64,000 nt of DNA from Lichenifustis flavocetrariae (GCF_026130545.1 NZ_JAMOIM010000009.1:124001-188000), one strand, 5' to 3'. Positions 1-9,060 are shown, numbered from the stretch's first letter. The notes: generated from the sequence alone by a model not told the origin. Translations and numbers: made by a program.

Positions 1-148
1 TCGCGGCCGGCACCAGACCCCCGCGGGTGATACACACCATCGCGTCAAAGGGCCCGTTTGCGCTGAGGCGCCACGCCAAGGCGCGCGCATCGCGATGAAA
101 TTGATCCCAGGACACCGGGAAAGCTTTGGGGGATAGGGGCTCGCTCAT
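1..148 (-). CDS. gpt: xanthine phosphoribosyltransferase, N-terminal part (cut by window edge)
   Basis: Reading leftward from an ATG at 148, the first 49 residues begin [20 protein letters not shown] and continue through ARALAWRL to [10 protein letters not shown]. This matches the start of bacterial Gpt, which converts xanthine or guanine plus PRPP to nucleotides in purine salvage. The PRPP-binding aspartate pair lies beyond the window edge, so the catalytic site cannot be checked. An upstream in-frame ATG is followed at once by a stop, which fixes the start. The gene lies 25 bp after the CinA-like gene on the same strand and is probably co-transcribed with it. Confidence 0.8.
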   Translation of the reverse strand, partial: MSEPLSPKAFPVSWDQFHRDARALAWRLSANGPFDAMVCITRGGLVPAA

Positions 149-173
149 GGCATCGGATCCGGAGGTCGGGATA

Positions 174-926
174 TCAGGAGATCGCGCGGGCGCCGGGCAG
201 TTCGGCGAGGGCCGCCAGGATCTGCTGCTTGGCGGCGGCCGCTTGTTGCGGGTCTCGCGCCCGAACGACGATCTGATTGTGGAATGTGCCGTCCCGGAAG
301 GATGGATATGACCCGATCGAGGCGCCGGGAAATGCTTGCGCCACGGTCGCGAGCGGTGTCGCATAGGCACCCTCGGGAAGCCCGAGAGCATCAACGGTCT
401 CGATCGTCAACGGCGTGCCGGTTTTGAGGCGCGGCGTCACGTCGTCGAGCATCGCCTGCATGATGCTAGGCACACCGGCCATCACGATCACATTGCCGAT
501 CATGAAGCCCGGCGCCTTGGAAACCGGGTTCTGGACAAGCTCGGCGCCGTCCGGGATCCGAGCCATTCGGCGGCGCGCCTCGTTGAGATCCTCGGGCTTG
601 ATCCGTTGCAGGAGCAGTTCGATGGCGCGCGGATCCTCGGCGATCGGTACGCCGAACGCCTTGGCGATGCTGTCCGCCGTGATGTCATCATGCGTGGGCC
701 CGATGCCGCCCGTCGTGAAGACGTAGTCGTAGCGATGCCGCAAAGCATCGACGCCGGCAACGATCTCGGCCTCGACATCCGGCACGATGCGGACCTCCCG
801 AACCTCGATGCCCATCGTCATCAGGTGCTCGGCGATGTAGCCGATGTTCTTGTCTTTGGTTCGGCCCGACAGGATCTCGTCGCCAATGACGAGAATAGAA
901 GCGGTGACACTGGAATTCGACGTCAT
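174..926 (-). CDS. CinA-like molybdopterin-binding domain protein (COG1058)
   Basis: A 250-residue protein made of a single MoaB/MogA-type fold. It opens with [20 protein letters not shown] and carries the ligand-binding loop [11 protein letters not shown] near residue 70. These are hallmarks of the N-terminal half of CinA. The C-terminal amidase half of full CinA (about 400 residues) is absent, as in many alphaproteobacterial homologues. The family is linked to pyridine-nucleotide or pterin metabolism, but the exact substrate is not known here. The open frame extends upstream to 1226, but that extension overlaps the FkbM gene antisense to nothing conserved, so I chose the ATG at 926. Confidence 0.85.
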   Translation of the reverse strand: MTSNSSVTASILVIGDEILSGRTKDKNIGYIAEHLMTMGIEVREVRIVPDVEAEIVAGVDALRHRYDYVFTTGGIGPTHDDITADSIAKAFGVPIAEDPRAIELLLQRIKPEDLNEARRRMARIPDGAELVQNPVSKAPGFMIGNVIVMAGVPSIMQAMLDDVTPRLKTGTPLTIETVDALGLPEGAYATPLATVAQAFPGASIGSYPSFRDGTFHNQIVVRARDPQQAAAAKQQILAALAELPGARAIS

Positions 927-996
927 GACAGTCTCCGGACCCACGTGTTCTAGCGCTCGATCCCGAGCACGAACAAGCGATCTCAGCGGATGAGGC

Positions 997-1836
997 TCAG
1001 GTCGCCCGCTGGTAGACGTTGTTGCTGCGAGTTTGCAACATGAGCCGATAAGCTCTCCCGCCTCCGAGCGCAGCGATCTTGCGCGTCGCCGGGCCCGATC
1101 CGTTATCCACGATAAGGAGCTTCGGCCAGAGCCGGGGTTCGACCGTTTGAAAGAAGGGGTCGAGAACCAAATCCTCGGCTCCTTCGACATCGACCTTGAG
1201 CGCGTCGAGAACGTCGAATTGTTCATCCTTGATGATCGTGCTCAGCGCCTTGCTGGGCACACGAACGGAGTTCCGCCGACCTTGCGGGCTGACGAAGCGC
1301 GTCGAGCTCTCCCCGCTGTTGGCCGCATCCAAGAACAGCGTGATATCACCGTCCTGGTCTGTAACGGCGCACTCGAGCGCCTTGATGCTGGCGAATGGAT
1401 TTTGGCTGACGTTGTAGGTCAGCCGCTCGAAGATTTCAGGTTGAGGCTCGATGGCGAGAATCCGTGCATGAGGCCCCGCCATGGCCGCGACGAACAGGCT
1501 ATAACCGCCCACGTTGGCGCCGACGTCGATGAAGGTGAACCCGTCCCGCAAGTGCGCCGCCAAAACCGTGCGTTCCTCGGGGTCGAACAGGTGCGGCGTG
1601 AACAGGAGGTTCTTCTCGGAAACATTGTGGGCCGGGTACAATCGCATCCGCGCACCTAGGGCATCGACATCCTGCGGTTTCCCACGCAAAAGCGCGATCC
1701 CGGCTGTCCGGCAGATAAAGCCCAGGCGACGGCCCAACCATGATACCGGCCGTCTTCGCGTGACGCGCAGCACCCTGGCGACAAGCCCGTGCGGCGCGTG
1801 AAGTCCAAAGGGCGAAAGGTCGTTGTAAGCTGACAT
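997..1836 (-). CDS. FkbM family SAM-dependent methyltransferase
   Basis: A 279-residue protein. The central part carries FIDVGANVGGYSLFVAAMAG, the SAM-binding glycine motif, followed by ILAIEPQPEIFERL (the acidic motif that holds ribose) and later ALKVDVEGAEDLVL, the typical FkbM signature. FkbM enzymes O-methylate sugars, lipids or natural products; the acceptor cannot be told from sequence. About 80 residues precede the domain. A GGAG four bases before the ATG at 1836 supports this start; an ATG at 1854, preceded by a G-rich tract, is an alternative. The gene points the same way as the CinA-like gene and gpt downstream, and is divergent from map. Confidence 0.85.
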   Translation of the reverse strand: MSAYNDLSPFGLHAPHGLVARVLRVTRRRPVSWLGRRLGFICRTAGIALLRGKPQDVDALGARMRLYPAHNVSEKNLLFTPHLFDPEERTVLAAHLRDGFTFIDVGANVGGYSLFVAAMAGPHARILAIEPQPEIFERLTYNVSQNPFASIKALECAVTDQDGDITLFLDAANSGESSTRFVSPQGRRNSVRVPSKALSTIIKDEQFDVLDALKVDVEGAEDLVLDPFFQTVEPRLWPKLLIVDNGSGPATRKIAALGGGRAYRLMLQTRSNNVYQRAT

Positions 1837-2014
1837 TCTTCTCCGTCGAGACATTGTGTAAGCCCCCAATCCCTTGCGGCACAAGGGGCGAGACCGCCGT
1901 GTTCTGGGACAGCACCTCAGCGTTGCGGCCAGGAGAAGGTTCGCGCCGTTGTGAATCTTTCATTTTTGCTTACATTGAACGAGACAGTCCCCGTTAGCCC
2001 AATTCCCGAGCACC

Positions 2015-2836
2015 ATGACTTTCGTTGACGCAATATCGGCTCCGATTCGGAAAACGGGCCAGATCAAGCTGCACGGCGCTTCCGATTTCGAGCCGATGCG
2101 AAAGGCCGGACGCCTTACAGCCGAGGCGCTTGACCTGCTGACCGAGGCGGTTCGACCGGGGGTCACGACAGAGTCGCTCGACAAGCTCGCGTTCGAGTTC
2201 GCCATGGATCATGGCGCCTATCCGGCGTCTCTGGATTATCGAGGGTTTCGCAAGTCGATCTGCACGTCCATCAATCACGTTGTCTGCCACGGGATCCCGG
2301 ACGACAAGCCGCTGCGTGACGGCGATATCGTCAATATCGACGTCACGTTGATCGTCGATGGCTGGCACGGAGATTCGAGCCGCATGTATCTCGTGGGGGA
2401 CGTTCCCCGGCGTGCGGAGCGGCTGGTTCAAGTCACCTACGAATCCCTGATGCGCGGCATCGCGGCGGTCAAGCCAGGTGCCACGACGGGGGATATCGGC
2501 GCCGCCATCCAGGAGTATGCCGAAGGCGAGCGCTGCTCGATCGTGCGGGAATTTTGTGGCCACGGCCTCGGGCGCCTGTTCCACGACGAGCCCAACATTC
2601 TTCATTACGGGTATCGCGGTGAGGGCGCGGTCCTTAAACCTGGCATGTTCTTCACGATCGAGCCGATGGTCAATCTCGGACGTCCGCATGTCAAAGTGTT
2701 GAGCGACGGCTGGACGGCTGTCACGCGTGATCGGTCGCTTTCGGCGCAGTTCGAGCATACGATCGGTGTCACCGAGTCCGGCGTCGAAGTGTTCACTTTG
2801 TCGCCGGCCGGGCTGCATCAACCAACCTACAAATAG
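2015..2836 (+). CDS. map: type I methionine aminopeptidase
   Basis: A 273-residue enzyme that removes the initiator methionine from nascent proteins in the cytoplasm. The five metal ligands of the pita-bread fold are all visible: D109 (VNIDVT), D120 (HGDSS), H183 (FCGHGLG), E216 (FTIEPM) and E247 (QFEHTI). The substrate-contacting histidine H92 is in VCHGIP. The length is that of the short type I enzymes, with no zinc-finger extension. radC follows 9 bp after its stop on the same strand, so the two are likely transcribed together. Confidence 0.96.
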   Translation: MTFVDAISAPIRKTGQIKLHGASDFEPMRKAGRLTAEALDLLTEAVRPGVTTESLDKLAFEFAMDHGAYPASLDYRGFRKSICTSINHVVCHGIPDDKPLRDGDIVNIDVTLIVDGWHGDSSRMYLVGDVPRRAERLVQVTYESLMRGIAAVKPGATTGDIGAAIQEYAEGERCSIVREFCGHGLGRLFHDEPNILHYGYRGEGAVLKPGMFFTIEPMVNLGRPHVKVLSDGWTAVTRDRSLSAQFEHTIGVTESGVEVFTLSPAGLHQPTYK

Positions 2837-2845
2837 AGCCGCGGC

Positions 2846-3628
2846 GTGAGCGGCCTCGACGAAGCTCCGCTTTTCGCCGACAGGCCGCTTTCAGAGGGAG
2901 CAGAGACGACGGCTTCGGAGCTGCCGTGTCCCGTGGTGGAACCCGAAGAGAAGTCGCGAGACCATCGCGAGGGGCATCGTGACAGGCTCCGGCAGCGCTT
3001 CTTGGCCGCAGGCGCAAAAGGTATCGGCTCCTACGAATTGCTCGAATTGATCCTGTTTCGAGCCATCCCGCGCCGTGACCTGAAGCCACTCGCAAAAGCC
3101 TTAATCGAGCATTTTGGATCTATAGCCGAAGTCATTGCGGCATCGCCACAGCGCCTGAAAAAGATCAAAGGACTCGGTGATGCGGCGATCGTCGAACTGA
3201 AAATCGTAGCAGCGGCTGCTCAGCAACTGGTAAAAGGGTCGGTGGCAGATCGAACGGTACTCGGTTCTTGGGCCGCGGTAATTGATTATTGTCGCGTGGC
3301 CATGGCGTTCGTTGAACGGGAAGAATTTCGCATCCTGTTTCTCGATAAACGCAACGTGCTGATCATAGATGAAGTCCAGGGAACCGGGACAATCGACCAC
3401 ACGCCTGTCTATCCGCGTGAGATCATCAAACGTGCCCTCGAACTCGGCGCGACAGCCCTGATCCTTGTCCACAATCATCCTTCGGGAGACCCCTCGCCTT
3501 CCCAGGCGGACATCTCCATGACCAAGCAGATCGTGAGCCTAGCGCGGACCATGGAGATAGAGGTACACGACCACATCATCGTTGGCCGTAATGGCTATGC
3601 AAGCCTGCGTAAGCTCAAGCTGATGTAA
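2846..3628 (+). CDS. radC: RadC family protein (JAMM/MPN+ domain)
   Basis: A 260-residue protein. Residues about 45-105 form a helix-hairpin-helix-like region ([20 protein letters not shown], then [13 protein letters not shown]). The C-terminal half is the JAMM metalloprotease-like domain with the metal-binding motif [12 protein letters not shown] followed by D. The DNA-repair role once given to RadC is now doubted, and the true function is unclear. It starts with GTG at 2846, nine bases after the map stop, so it probably depends on the map transcript. The map-radC pair is common in alphaproteobacteria. Confidence 0.93.
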   Translation: MSGLDEAPLFADRPLSEGAETTASELPCPVVEPEEKSRDHREGHRDRLRQRFLAAGAKGIGSYELLELILFRAIPRRDLKPLAKALIEHFGSIAEVIAASPQRLKKIKGLGDAAIVELKIVAAAAQQLVKGSVADRTVLGSWAAVIDYCRVAMAFVEREEFRILFLDKRNVLIIDEVQGTGTIDHTPVYPREIIKRALELGATALILVHNHPSGDPSPSQADISMTKQIVSLARTMEIEVHDHIIVGRNGYASLRKLKLM

Positions 3629-3634
3629 CCGAAA

Positions 3635-3919
3635 TCAATTGAGCCTGAACTCTGCGCCGACCATGCGCAGTTCCGAGCGGCGCAGCATCTTGGCGTGGTC
3701 AACCCGCACCGTGTAGAGCGCGCCTTCGAGGGTCTCGCGCCAAAAATTCAGGAATTTGTTGAGGGCCGGAAACGAGGGGGTGATGTCGTAGTCCTGCCAG
3801 ATGTAGGTTTGCAGGATACGTGGGTGGTCCGGAAGCCGGTAAAGTATCTCGGCGGTGGTCAGCCCGTAGCCCGATAAAAGAGCCAGACGGTCAGCGACGG
3901 CGTTGGGCGTCAGTGTCAT
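3635..3919 (-). CDS. Usg family protein
   Basis: A 94-residue protein beginning MTLTPNAVADRLALLSGYGL. It shows the conserved core TAEILYRLPDHPRILQTYIW, then YDITPSFPALNKFLNFW, and ends with RMVGAEFRLN. This matches the Usg family found in Hyphomicrobiales, whose function is unknown. An AAGGTGGG about six bases before the ATG at 3919 supports this start over the longer open frame reaching 4147. It converges on radC with only 6 bp between the stops. Confidence 0.8.
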   Translation of the reverse strand: MTLTPNAVADRLALLSGYGLTTAEILYRLPDHPRILQTYIWQDYDITPSFPALNKFLNFWRETLEGALYTVRVDHAKMLRRSELRMVGAEFRLN

Positions 3920-4019
3920 GGACCCACCTTTCGTTCGATCGATTACATGTCCTGGTTTCCGACTCGGACCAGCAAGATCCTCGCCAATTCGATTGCACGC
4001 CGCGAACATCACCAAACGA

Positions 4020-4655
4020 TTAAGGCGCACTGGTACCCGGATGCGATCTTGTGCGACAGCGTAACGGAGCGAGATCCTCGGGCAGGTCGACGTCGTGGAG
4101 AATGGCCGCGGTCCGCTCGACTTCTTCGACGGAAATGTCGGTTTCATTCAGGAGGCGACGAGCTCCAACATCTCCTTGTAAGGCCGCGACACGCACAAAA
4201 ATGGACCGTGAGAGCAGAACCGGATTGCCTCTCTGCCGGCCATGAACCGGAACCACCGCATCGGCCGAGGGACGAACATGAGCGGCTTCGATCATGGCAT
4301 CGATTGTGCCGCTGTCGATGTCAGGCATGTCAGCCAGAAGAACGATCGCACCAGCACACTGGGGTGGGACCGCGGAGACCCCGACTTGCAATGAGGTCGA
4401 TAAGCCTTGCGCGAAATCAGGATTGTGCGTGCAAACGACTGGGAGGTCGATGAGAGCGTCCACCAGATCCGATGCTGCATGGCCGGTCACGACGATGACG
4501 GGCCGCGCCATCGACGCCAATGCCGATCGGACGACATGGCGGACAAGCGGCTCTCCATCAAGCGGGGCGATGAGCTTCGTTGGTTCAGCCCCGCCGGCCT
4601 GGCGATACCGGGAAGCCTGCCCCGCAGCGAGGATCACAGCCGCGTAGGAGGTCAT
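4020..4655 (-). CDS. MobA-like molybdopterin nucleotidyltransferase (MocA type)
   Basis: A 211-residue nucleotidyltransferase of the GT-A fold. It opens with AAVILAAGQASRYR, the nucleotide-binding loop, followed by TKLIAPLDGEPLVRHV. LLADMPDI carries the metal-binding aspartates, and RQRGNPVLLS fits the MobA/MocA family. Such enzymes attach CMP to molybdopterin for xanthine dehydrogenase or CO-dehydrogenase type hydroxylases. The choice of CTP over GTP is inferred from the neighbours, not proven. Its ATG overlaps the stop of the upstream molybdopterin-binding gene (ATGA), indicating translational coupling. The open frame runs further upstream, but the coupled ATG at 4655 is preferred. Confidence 0.82.
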   Translation of the reverse strand: MTSYAAVILAAGQASRYRQAGGAEPTKLIAPLDGEPLVRHVVRSALASMARPVIVVTGHAASDLVDALIDLPVVCTHNPDFAQGLSTSLQVGVSAVPPQCAGAIVLLADMPDIDSGTIDAMIEAAHVRPSADAVVPVHGRQRGNPVLLSRSIFVRVAALQGDVGARRLLNETDISVEEVERTAAILHDVDLPEDLAPLRCRTRSHPGTSAP

Positions 4656-5716
4656 AGGAGCGCATCGTTGTCCGCCGCGACCTCGACTCCAATCGGCCTT
4701 TTGCTGCCCAATGGAAGAACCGTATCGAGGCGCGGCTGTGGACGGGAGACGATTTCCATCAAAAGGCCGCCCGCACCGAGACGCCGAATATCGTCGCGAG
4801 TGACTTCGATGCCGGCGAGCAGGCGCTGGAGAATCCAGTCGAAGCCGTTCTCCTTGGGACTGCGGGCACAGCCCGGAGCGCCGATCACCCAAGCCCGACC
4901 AAGTCGACCGAGGAGGAGGAGGTTTCCCGGATCGACCGGCATGCCGAATTGTTCGATCGTTCCTCCGGCCTCGGTGAGCGCTGCAGGGATGACGTCACGG
5001 CGGTCCGTAATTGCGGAGGCGCCGAACACGACCACGAGGTCGCATTTCCGGGAAAGTCCGATAAGCCTCTCTGACAGCGCGCGTGTGTCATGGGGAAGGG
5101 TCTCGTCCGCCACAATAGGGGCGCCCGCAATGGCCAGCCTGTCGGCAAGGTGCTGAACCGTTTTGCGGATCACAGAGGGTTTCAGACCTGGCAGAACAGT
5201 CGAAAGCACGCCCACTTGAAGAGCCTGGAACGGCTTTAGATCGACGATGGGCTGACCGGCGAGACGTAGGGCCTCGTTCAACGACTGACGTGAGACGGCG
5301 AAAGGAATGATCTTCACCGTGGCCACCATCTCGCCAGCGACGACCGCGCGGAACGGCGGCAGGGTCGCTAACGTCAAGGATTCATCGATTGCATTCAGGC
5401 GGTTGACGGCCTCGACATCGAGACTCAGAACCCCACTCGTCCTGGCAAACAGATTTGCCCGTCCGGTAAAGGCACGATCGGTCGAAAGATGAACGCCTCC
5501 GATAGTTTGTGCGAGTCGTTGGGCCGCTTCGTTTTCGCCGACATCGTCCACTTCCATGCGGGCCACCATCAACTCTGCAACGCCGAGCGAAGCGAGTGCG
5601 GCAACATGGTCCCCGGTGACCACCTCCCCCTTCTTCAGGGTCACGGATCCGACATGGAGCGCATGGGCCACGGTGGCGCCAATCGCCCCGTTCAGCGGAA
5701 CAGGGCCAAATTTCAT
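4652..5716 (-). CDS. molybdopterin-binding protein (MoeA/MoaB-like domain)
   Basis: A 354-residue protein. It begins like MoeA-related proteins (LNGAIGATVAHALHVGSVTL, then KKGEVVTGDHVAAL). The C-terminal half holds a MoaB/MogA-like domain with LVVVFGASAITDRRDVIPAAL and a cysteine-containing motif VIGAPGCARSPKENGFD. In other bacteria this domain is often fused to the MocA-type transferase; here the two are separate but overlap by 4 bp. Its own start overlaps the XdhC C-terminal gene by 4 bp. The likely role is handling molybdopterin during assembly of a molybdenum hydroxylase. Confidence 0.82.
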   Translation of the reverse strand: MKFGPVPLNGAIGATVAHALHVGSVTLKKGEVVTGDHVAALASLGVAELMVARMEVDDVGENEAAQRLAQTIGGVHLSTDRAFTGRANLFARTSGVLSLDVEAVNRLNAIDESLTLATLPPFRAVVAGEMVATVKIIPFAVSRQSLNEALRLAGQPIVDLKPFQALQVGVLSTVLPGLKPSVIRKTVQHLADRLAIAGAPIVADETLPHDTRALSERLIGLSRKCDLVVVFGASAITDRRDVIPAALTEAGGTIEQFGMPVDPGNLLLLGRLGRAWVIGAPGCARSPKENGFDWILQRLLAGIEVTRDDIRRLGAGGLLMEIVSRPQPRLDTVLPLGSKRPIGVEVAADNDALL

Positions 5717-6429
5717 CCTACAGGCTCCGATTGTGTGGCCTCTGCGCGGGTGGGCTTGCGCCGGAGCGCAAGGATGATTTCGCCTAAGATCGAGACCGCG
5801 ATCTCGGCGGGACTGACGGCGCCGATGTCGAGGCCGATGGGCGCATGGATGCGCGCCAGATCATCATCAGAAAATTGGCGTGCCGCCAGGCGCCCGCATC
5901 GCGCCGCATGTGTCTTCCGCGATCCGAGAGCCCCTATATAGAAGCAAGCGCTCCTGAGACCCGCGATCAGCGCCGGATCGTCGATCTTCGGATCATGGGT
6001 CAGCACCGCCAAGGCACTGAAGCGATCGAGGTTGAGGTCCGGCAGCACCTCCTCGGGCCATGCCGCGATGACTCTGGTCGAGGGAAACCGCTCGGAAGTC
6101 GCAAAGGCGGTACGTGGATCGATGATGATGACGTCGATGCCAACTGTCCTCGCCAATTCGGCAAGAGCCTGGCTGACATGGACGGCTCCAATCACCACAA
6201 GGCGCACCGGTGGGACATGGACGTTGATGAAGAGGGATCGCCCTTCCTGCTCTACCGTCCCGCTTTTTCCCAGGCGCAGACGATCGGCAAGAATGTCGGC
6301 CAAAGGATCTGCGGCCACATCGTCGCCCTTGACGAGCCTCTGCTGTCCCGAGGCGAGGTCGGTCACCAACAGCACGGCCCGACGAGCAGCGCGCTCCTGG
6401 TTCAAAACCGCTAGATGTTCGAGCCGCAT
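5713..6429 (-). CDS. XdhC family protein, Rossmann (C-terminal-type) half
   Basis: A 238-residue protein with the XdhC Rossmann domain: VRLVVIGAVHVSQALAELA near residue 78, then VIIIDPRTAFATSERFP, LTHDPKIDDPAL and IGALGSRKTHAARCGRL. It ends with IGLDIGAVSPAEIAVSILGE, the conserved XdhC tail. XdhC proteins bind molybdenum cofactor, help its sulfuration and insert it into xanthine dehydrogenase-like enzymes. The N-terminal XdhC/CoxI domain is encoded by a separate gene 27 bp upstream, a split seen in other Hyphomicrobiales. Its stop overlaps the next gene's start (ATGA). Confidence 0.88.
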   Translation of the reverse strand: MRLEHLAVLNQERAARRAVLLVTDLASGQQRLVKGDDVAADPLADILADRLRLGKSGTVEQEGRSLFINVHVPPVRLVVIGAVHVSQALAELARTVGIDVIIIDPRTAFATSERFPSTRVIAAWPEEVLPDLNLDRFSALAVLTHDPKIDDPALIAGLRSACFYIGALGSRKTHAARCGRLAARQFSDDDLARIHAPIGLDIGAVSPAEIAVSILGEIILALRRKPTRAEATQSEPVG

Positions 6430-6456
6430 GATGTCGCCTTCGATTGCGAGAAGGTT

Positions 6457-6780
6457 TCAGTCGATCCTTTGGACCAAAATTCTGATCTTGCCGCCGCACG
6501 ACAGACCGACCCGCCATGCCGTCTCGTCGGCAACGCCAAATTCGAGCAGCTTGGAGCCCCCGGCCTCGATAATGTCGAGCCCTTCCGTAATGACGTCGCC
6601 TTCGACACACCCGCCCGAAACCGATCCGAGGAAATTCCCGTCCTGATCGACCACAAGTTGACTGCCAACCGGACGCGGCGCTGATCCCCAGGTGTCGACG
6701 ACCGTTGCAACCGCCACCCCTTTGCCGCTCCGCTTCCATGTTTCGGCATGAACCAGGATGTCGTCATCGGTCGTCAGCAT
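6457..6780 (-). CDS. XdhC/CoxI family protein, N-terminal-type half
   Basis: A 107-residue protein matching the short XdhC_CoxI domain: VAVATVVDTWGSAPRPVGSQ, then FLGSVSGGCVEGDVI and LSCGGKIRILVQ. The cysteines in SGGCVEG and LSCGG are the conserved pair. It likely works with the Rossmann half encoded downstream in delivering sulfurated molybdenum cofactor. AGGAG seven bases before the ATG at 6780 decides the start; the ATG at 6795 actually forms part of that ribosome binding site. It heads a four-gene run of overlapping or near-touching genes reaching 4020. Confidence 0.88.
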   Translation of the reverse strand: MLTTDDDILVHAETWKRSGKGVAVATVVDTWGSAPRPVGSQLVVDQDGNFLGSVSGGCVEGDVITEGLDIIEAGGSKLLEFGVADETAWRVGLSCGGKIRILVQRID

Positions 6781-6881
6781 CGTTGAACTCCTCATGCAAT
6801 CAAGCGAAATAGCCGAGGCCGGCGGATGTTCGCGGGTTCGTGTCGAAGCGAAGACTCCCCGGAAGCCAACGCTTCAACTGT

Positions 6882-7442
6882 CTAACGGACGGCATCGGTC
6901 GAAGCCTTCCGGTGATCGACCTCGATGCGGTGACCTGTCATGCGATAGACGACCTCGTCGCCGACCTCGACAGTTCCGAGATCGACATCGCGATCCGGAA
7001 GGATCGCGGTCGCTCGTTTATGGTTGAAGACAAGGATTTGGTGATTGGAGGGCGCTCCCACCAGAGCCCAGCGCTTGAACTGGGCATAATAGGGCTCGCG
7101 ACGCCAAGCCGCGGGTGCACCTGAATCTGGAGCGACCACCATGCGCCGGCCTCCGGCCTCGGTGTAGATGAGGAACTTCGCCCGGTCCGGCTTCCATTCC
7201 GGACCGAGGTGCGGGTTTCGCAGCCAATGACAGAAAAACAACCGGCAGGTGTCGGGGCGGGTCGCATGAATTCCGCAGCCATGTCCCTGAGCCACATGCC
7301 GGCACCATTGCTGGACTCCCTTGTCGAGTTCGGGAATAGCGAAGACCTTGCAGCACATGGCACATGAGCCGCACGTGCGGCCAGGAACGAGGCCGACGGG
7401 CGGAGCGGCGCTGGAGGTTAATTCGGAGGACATCCAGCCCAT
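6882..7442 (-). CDS. cysteine-cluster protein (YkgJ-like, putative metal binding)
   Basis: A 186-residue protein rich in cysteine in its first half: CGSCAMCCK, then WCRHVAQGHGCGIH and RPDTCRLFFCHW. This spacing recalls the YkgJ zinc/iron-chelating cluster family, of unknown function. The second half has no cysteines and no motif I recognise. It lies between the XdhC genes and the SDR/CoxG genes on the same strand, so a part in metal-cofactor work is possible but only inferred. An upstream start at 7526 would overlap the SDR gene; ATG at 7442 or 7433 is more likely. Confidence 0.7.
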   Translation of the reverse strand: MGWMSSELTSSAAPPVGLVPGRTCGSCAMCCKVFAIPELDKGVQQWCRHVAQGHGCGIHATRPDTCRLFFCHWLRNPHLGPEWKPDRAKFLIYTEAGGRRMVVAPDSGAPAAWRREPYYAQFKRWALVGAPSNHQILVFNHKRATAILPDRDVDLGTVEVGDEVVYRMTGHRIEVDHRKASTDAVR

Positions 7443-7503
7443 TCTACGCGAGCCCTTCGAGGCACGCCATCTTTCGAGCGACAGGTGAGGGATGGATGGC
7501 GTG

Positions 7504-8442
7504 TCAAATCGCCCTCGTCGGGTCAACGCCGGTCAGATCCACCGAGAGATCCCAGAGGCGCGCAGCCGCATCCACGTTTCGTGCCTGCGGCGCGATTCGC
7601 GAGGCTTTCGGGCGCCCTTTAAGTTCGTAGAAACCGTCCGGCCCATAGTAGCCACCGGCCTGGATCTTCGGCGCGGTGGCGGCGAAGAGGATCGGCCACG
7701 CGCCAGCGGCGGCAGACTGACCGAACAATGGAAACAGCAGGAGCCCCAAGCGCTCCTTCATCCCCATGCCGCCGCCGATTGTCGGTCCGTTCTTGAAGAT
7801 GTCGGTCATGGCCCAACCCGGATGGGCCGACACACCCGTCACGCCCCAGCCGAGGGCCGCACTCCGGCGCTGGAATTCCAAGCCGAACATCAGCATAGCG
7901 AGTTTCGACTGGCAGTAGGCCTTCCAGGCGTTGTAGCCCCGCCGAGCTTGAGGGTCGGCGAAGTCGATACGTCCGCGCAGATGGGCGAGGCTAGCAAGAT
8001 TGACGACGCGGGACGCCTTACCCCTGCGCAGAGCGGGGAGGAGCAAGCCCGTCAGTGCGAAATGTCCCAGGTAATTGGTGCCGAACTGAAGCTCGAACCC
8101 GTCGCGAGTCTCGTGGCGGGCCGGCACCGCCATGACCCCGGCATTGTTGATCAGAAGATCGAGAGCCGGATGCGTCGACATGATGGAGGTCGCGAAGCTT
8201 CGAATGGAGTCGAGGCTCGCCAGATCGAGGAGACCGAAGCGAACTTTCGCCGCCGGATGCTTTTGCCGGATCTCGGCGACCGCCTGCTGGCCTTTGCCCG
8301 CGTTGCGGCCGGCCACGATCACTTCCGCGCCCGCCCCTGCAAGCACCTTCGCGGTCTCGAGACCGAGCCCCCCTGTTCCCCCGGTGACGATCGCCACCCT
8401 GCCCTGCTGCGACGGCAGGGGTACATCGCGCCGAAAGGCCAT
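7504..8442 (-). CDS. SDR family oxidoreductase (retinol dehydrogenase-like)
   Basis: A 312-residue short-chain dehydrogenase. The NAD(P)-binding motif TGGTGGLGLETAK is near residue 20, the NNAGVM motif near 98, the catalytic serine in NLASLAHLRG and the YxxxK pair in AYCQSKLA. The arginine in GRNAGK after strand 2 suggests NADP(H). The C-terminal extension with KNGPTIGG is typical of the retinol dehydrogenase/WWOX-like subgroup. The substrate is unknown. It follows coxG by 7 bp on the same strand, so the two are probably co-transcribed. Confidence 0.85.
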   Translation of the reverse strand: MAFRRDVPLPSQQGRVAIVTGGTGGLGLETAKVLAGAGAEVIVAGRNAGKGQQAVAEIRQKHPAAKVRFGLLDLASLDSIRSFATSIMSTHPALDLLINNAGVMAVPARHETRDGFELQFGTNYLGHFALTGLLLPALRRGKASRVVNLASLAHLRGRIDFADPQARRGYNAWKAYCQSKLAMLMFGLEFQRRSAALGWGVTGVSAHPGWAMTDIFKNGPTIGGGMGMKERLGLLLFPLFGQSAAAGAWPILFAATAPKIQAGGYYGPDGFYELKGRPKASRIAPQARNVDAAARLWDLSVDLTGVDPTRAI

Positions 8443-8449
8443 GTCTCGC

Positions 8450-8911
8450 CTATGCCGCCGACTGGTCTGGAGCGATCACCGCCACGAACCGCGCAAAAAA
8501 CCGATCCACCATTCGCTTCGCCATTCCGTCGAAAAAGCGGCCTCCGAGATGGGCGAGCTTGCCGCCCACATTGGCTTCGACCGCGTAGGTCACGCTGGTT
8601 CCTTCCGGCACGTCGGTCAGGCGGATGTCTGCTTCGCCCTTGGCGAAACCCGCGATGCCGCCCAATCCCTCGCCCAGTAACCGACAGCTGTTCGGCGCAT
8701 CGACGTCCCGCAATTCGACCTTGCCTTTGATCGAGGTGTTCATCGGCCCGATCTTGACCTTCGCGATCGCGAAAAACTCATTGTCGCTCGCCTTTTCCAG
8801 CGTATGACACCCGGGAATGCAGGCGCGAAGGACATCCGGGTCGTTCAAGCCCGACCAGACGATCCGCTTGTCGGCGGGAATCGTGAACGCGCCTTCCAAA
8901 GTTATGGCCAT
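8450..8911 (-). CDS. coxG: CoxG family SRPBCC protein
   Basis: A 153-residue protein of the START/SRPBCC fold. It opens with LEGAFTIPADKRIVWSGLND, then CIPGCHTLE, AKVKIGPMNTSIKGKVEL and YAVEANVGGKLAHLGGR. These are CoxG signatures. In carboxydotrophs CoxG helps anchor or assemble CO dehydrogenase; in genomes with other molybdenum hydroxylases it is found with them. GAGGACAG just before the ATG at 8911 is a good ribosome binding site. It is the first gene of the leftward molybdenum-hydroxylase maturation group; the coxMSL structural genes are not in the window. Confidence 0.87.
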   Translation of the reverse strand: MAITLEGAFTIPADKRIVWSGLNDPDVLRACIPGCHTLEKASDNEFFAIAKVKIGPMNTSIKGKVELRDVDAPNSCRLLGEGLGGIAGFAKGEADIRLTDVPEGTSVTYAVEANVGGKLAHLGGRFFDGMAKRMVDRFFARFVAVIAPDQSAA

Positions 8912-9060
8912 CGCCTGTCCTCATTGGTCAGCGGCATCCTAGGGTAAAGGGTGGAACCCGCAAACCAGCCTGTGAGAACATTCCTTGCATGGGATGCGTT
9001 CCAGACCGGAATCTGGCAAGTGGACCTCGGAAACCGGTGGTTCGAAGAAAGGTGCGGCCA

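Noticed and set aside
7492..8730. 412-residue plus-strand open frame
   Set aside because: Antisense to the SDR and CoxG genes, which have clear family motifs; no protein-like features.
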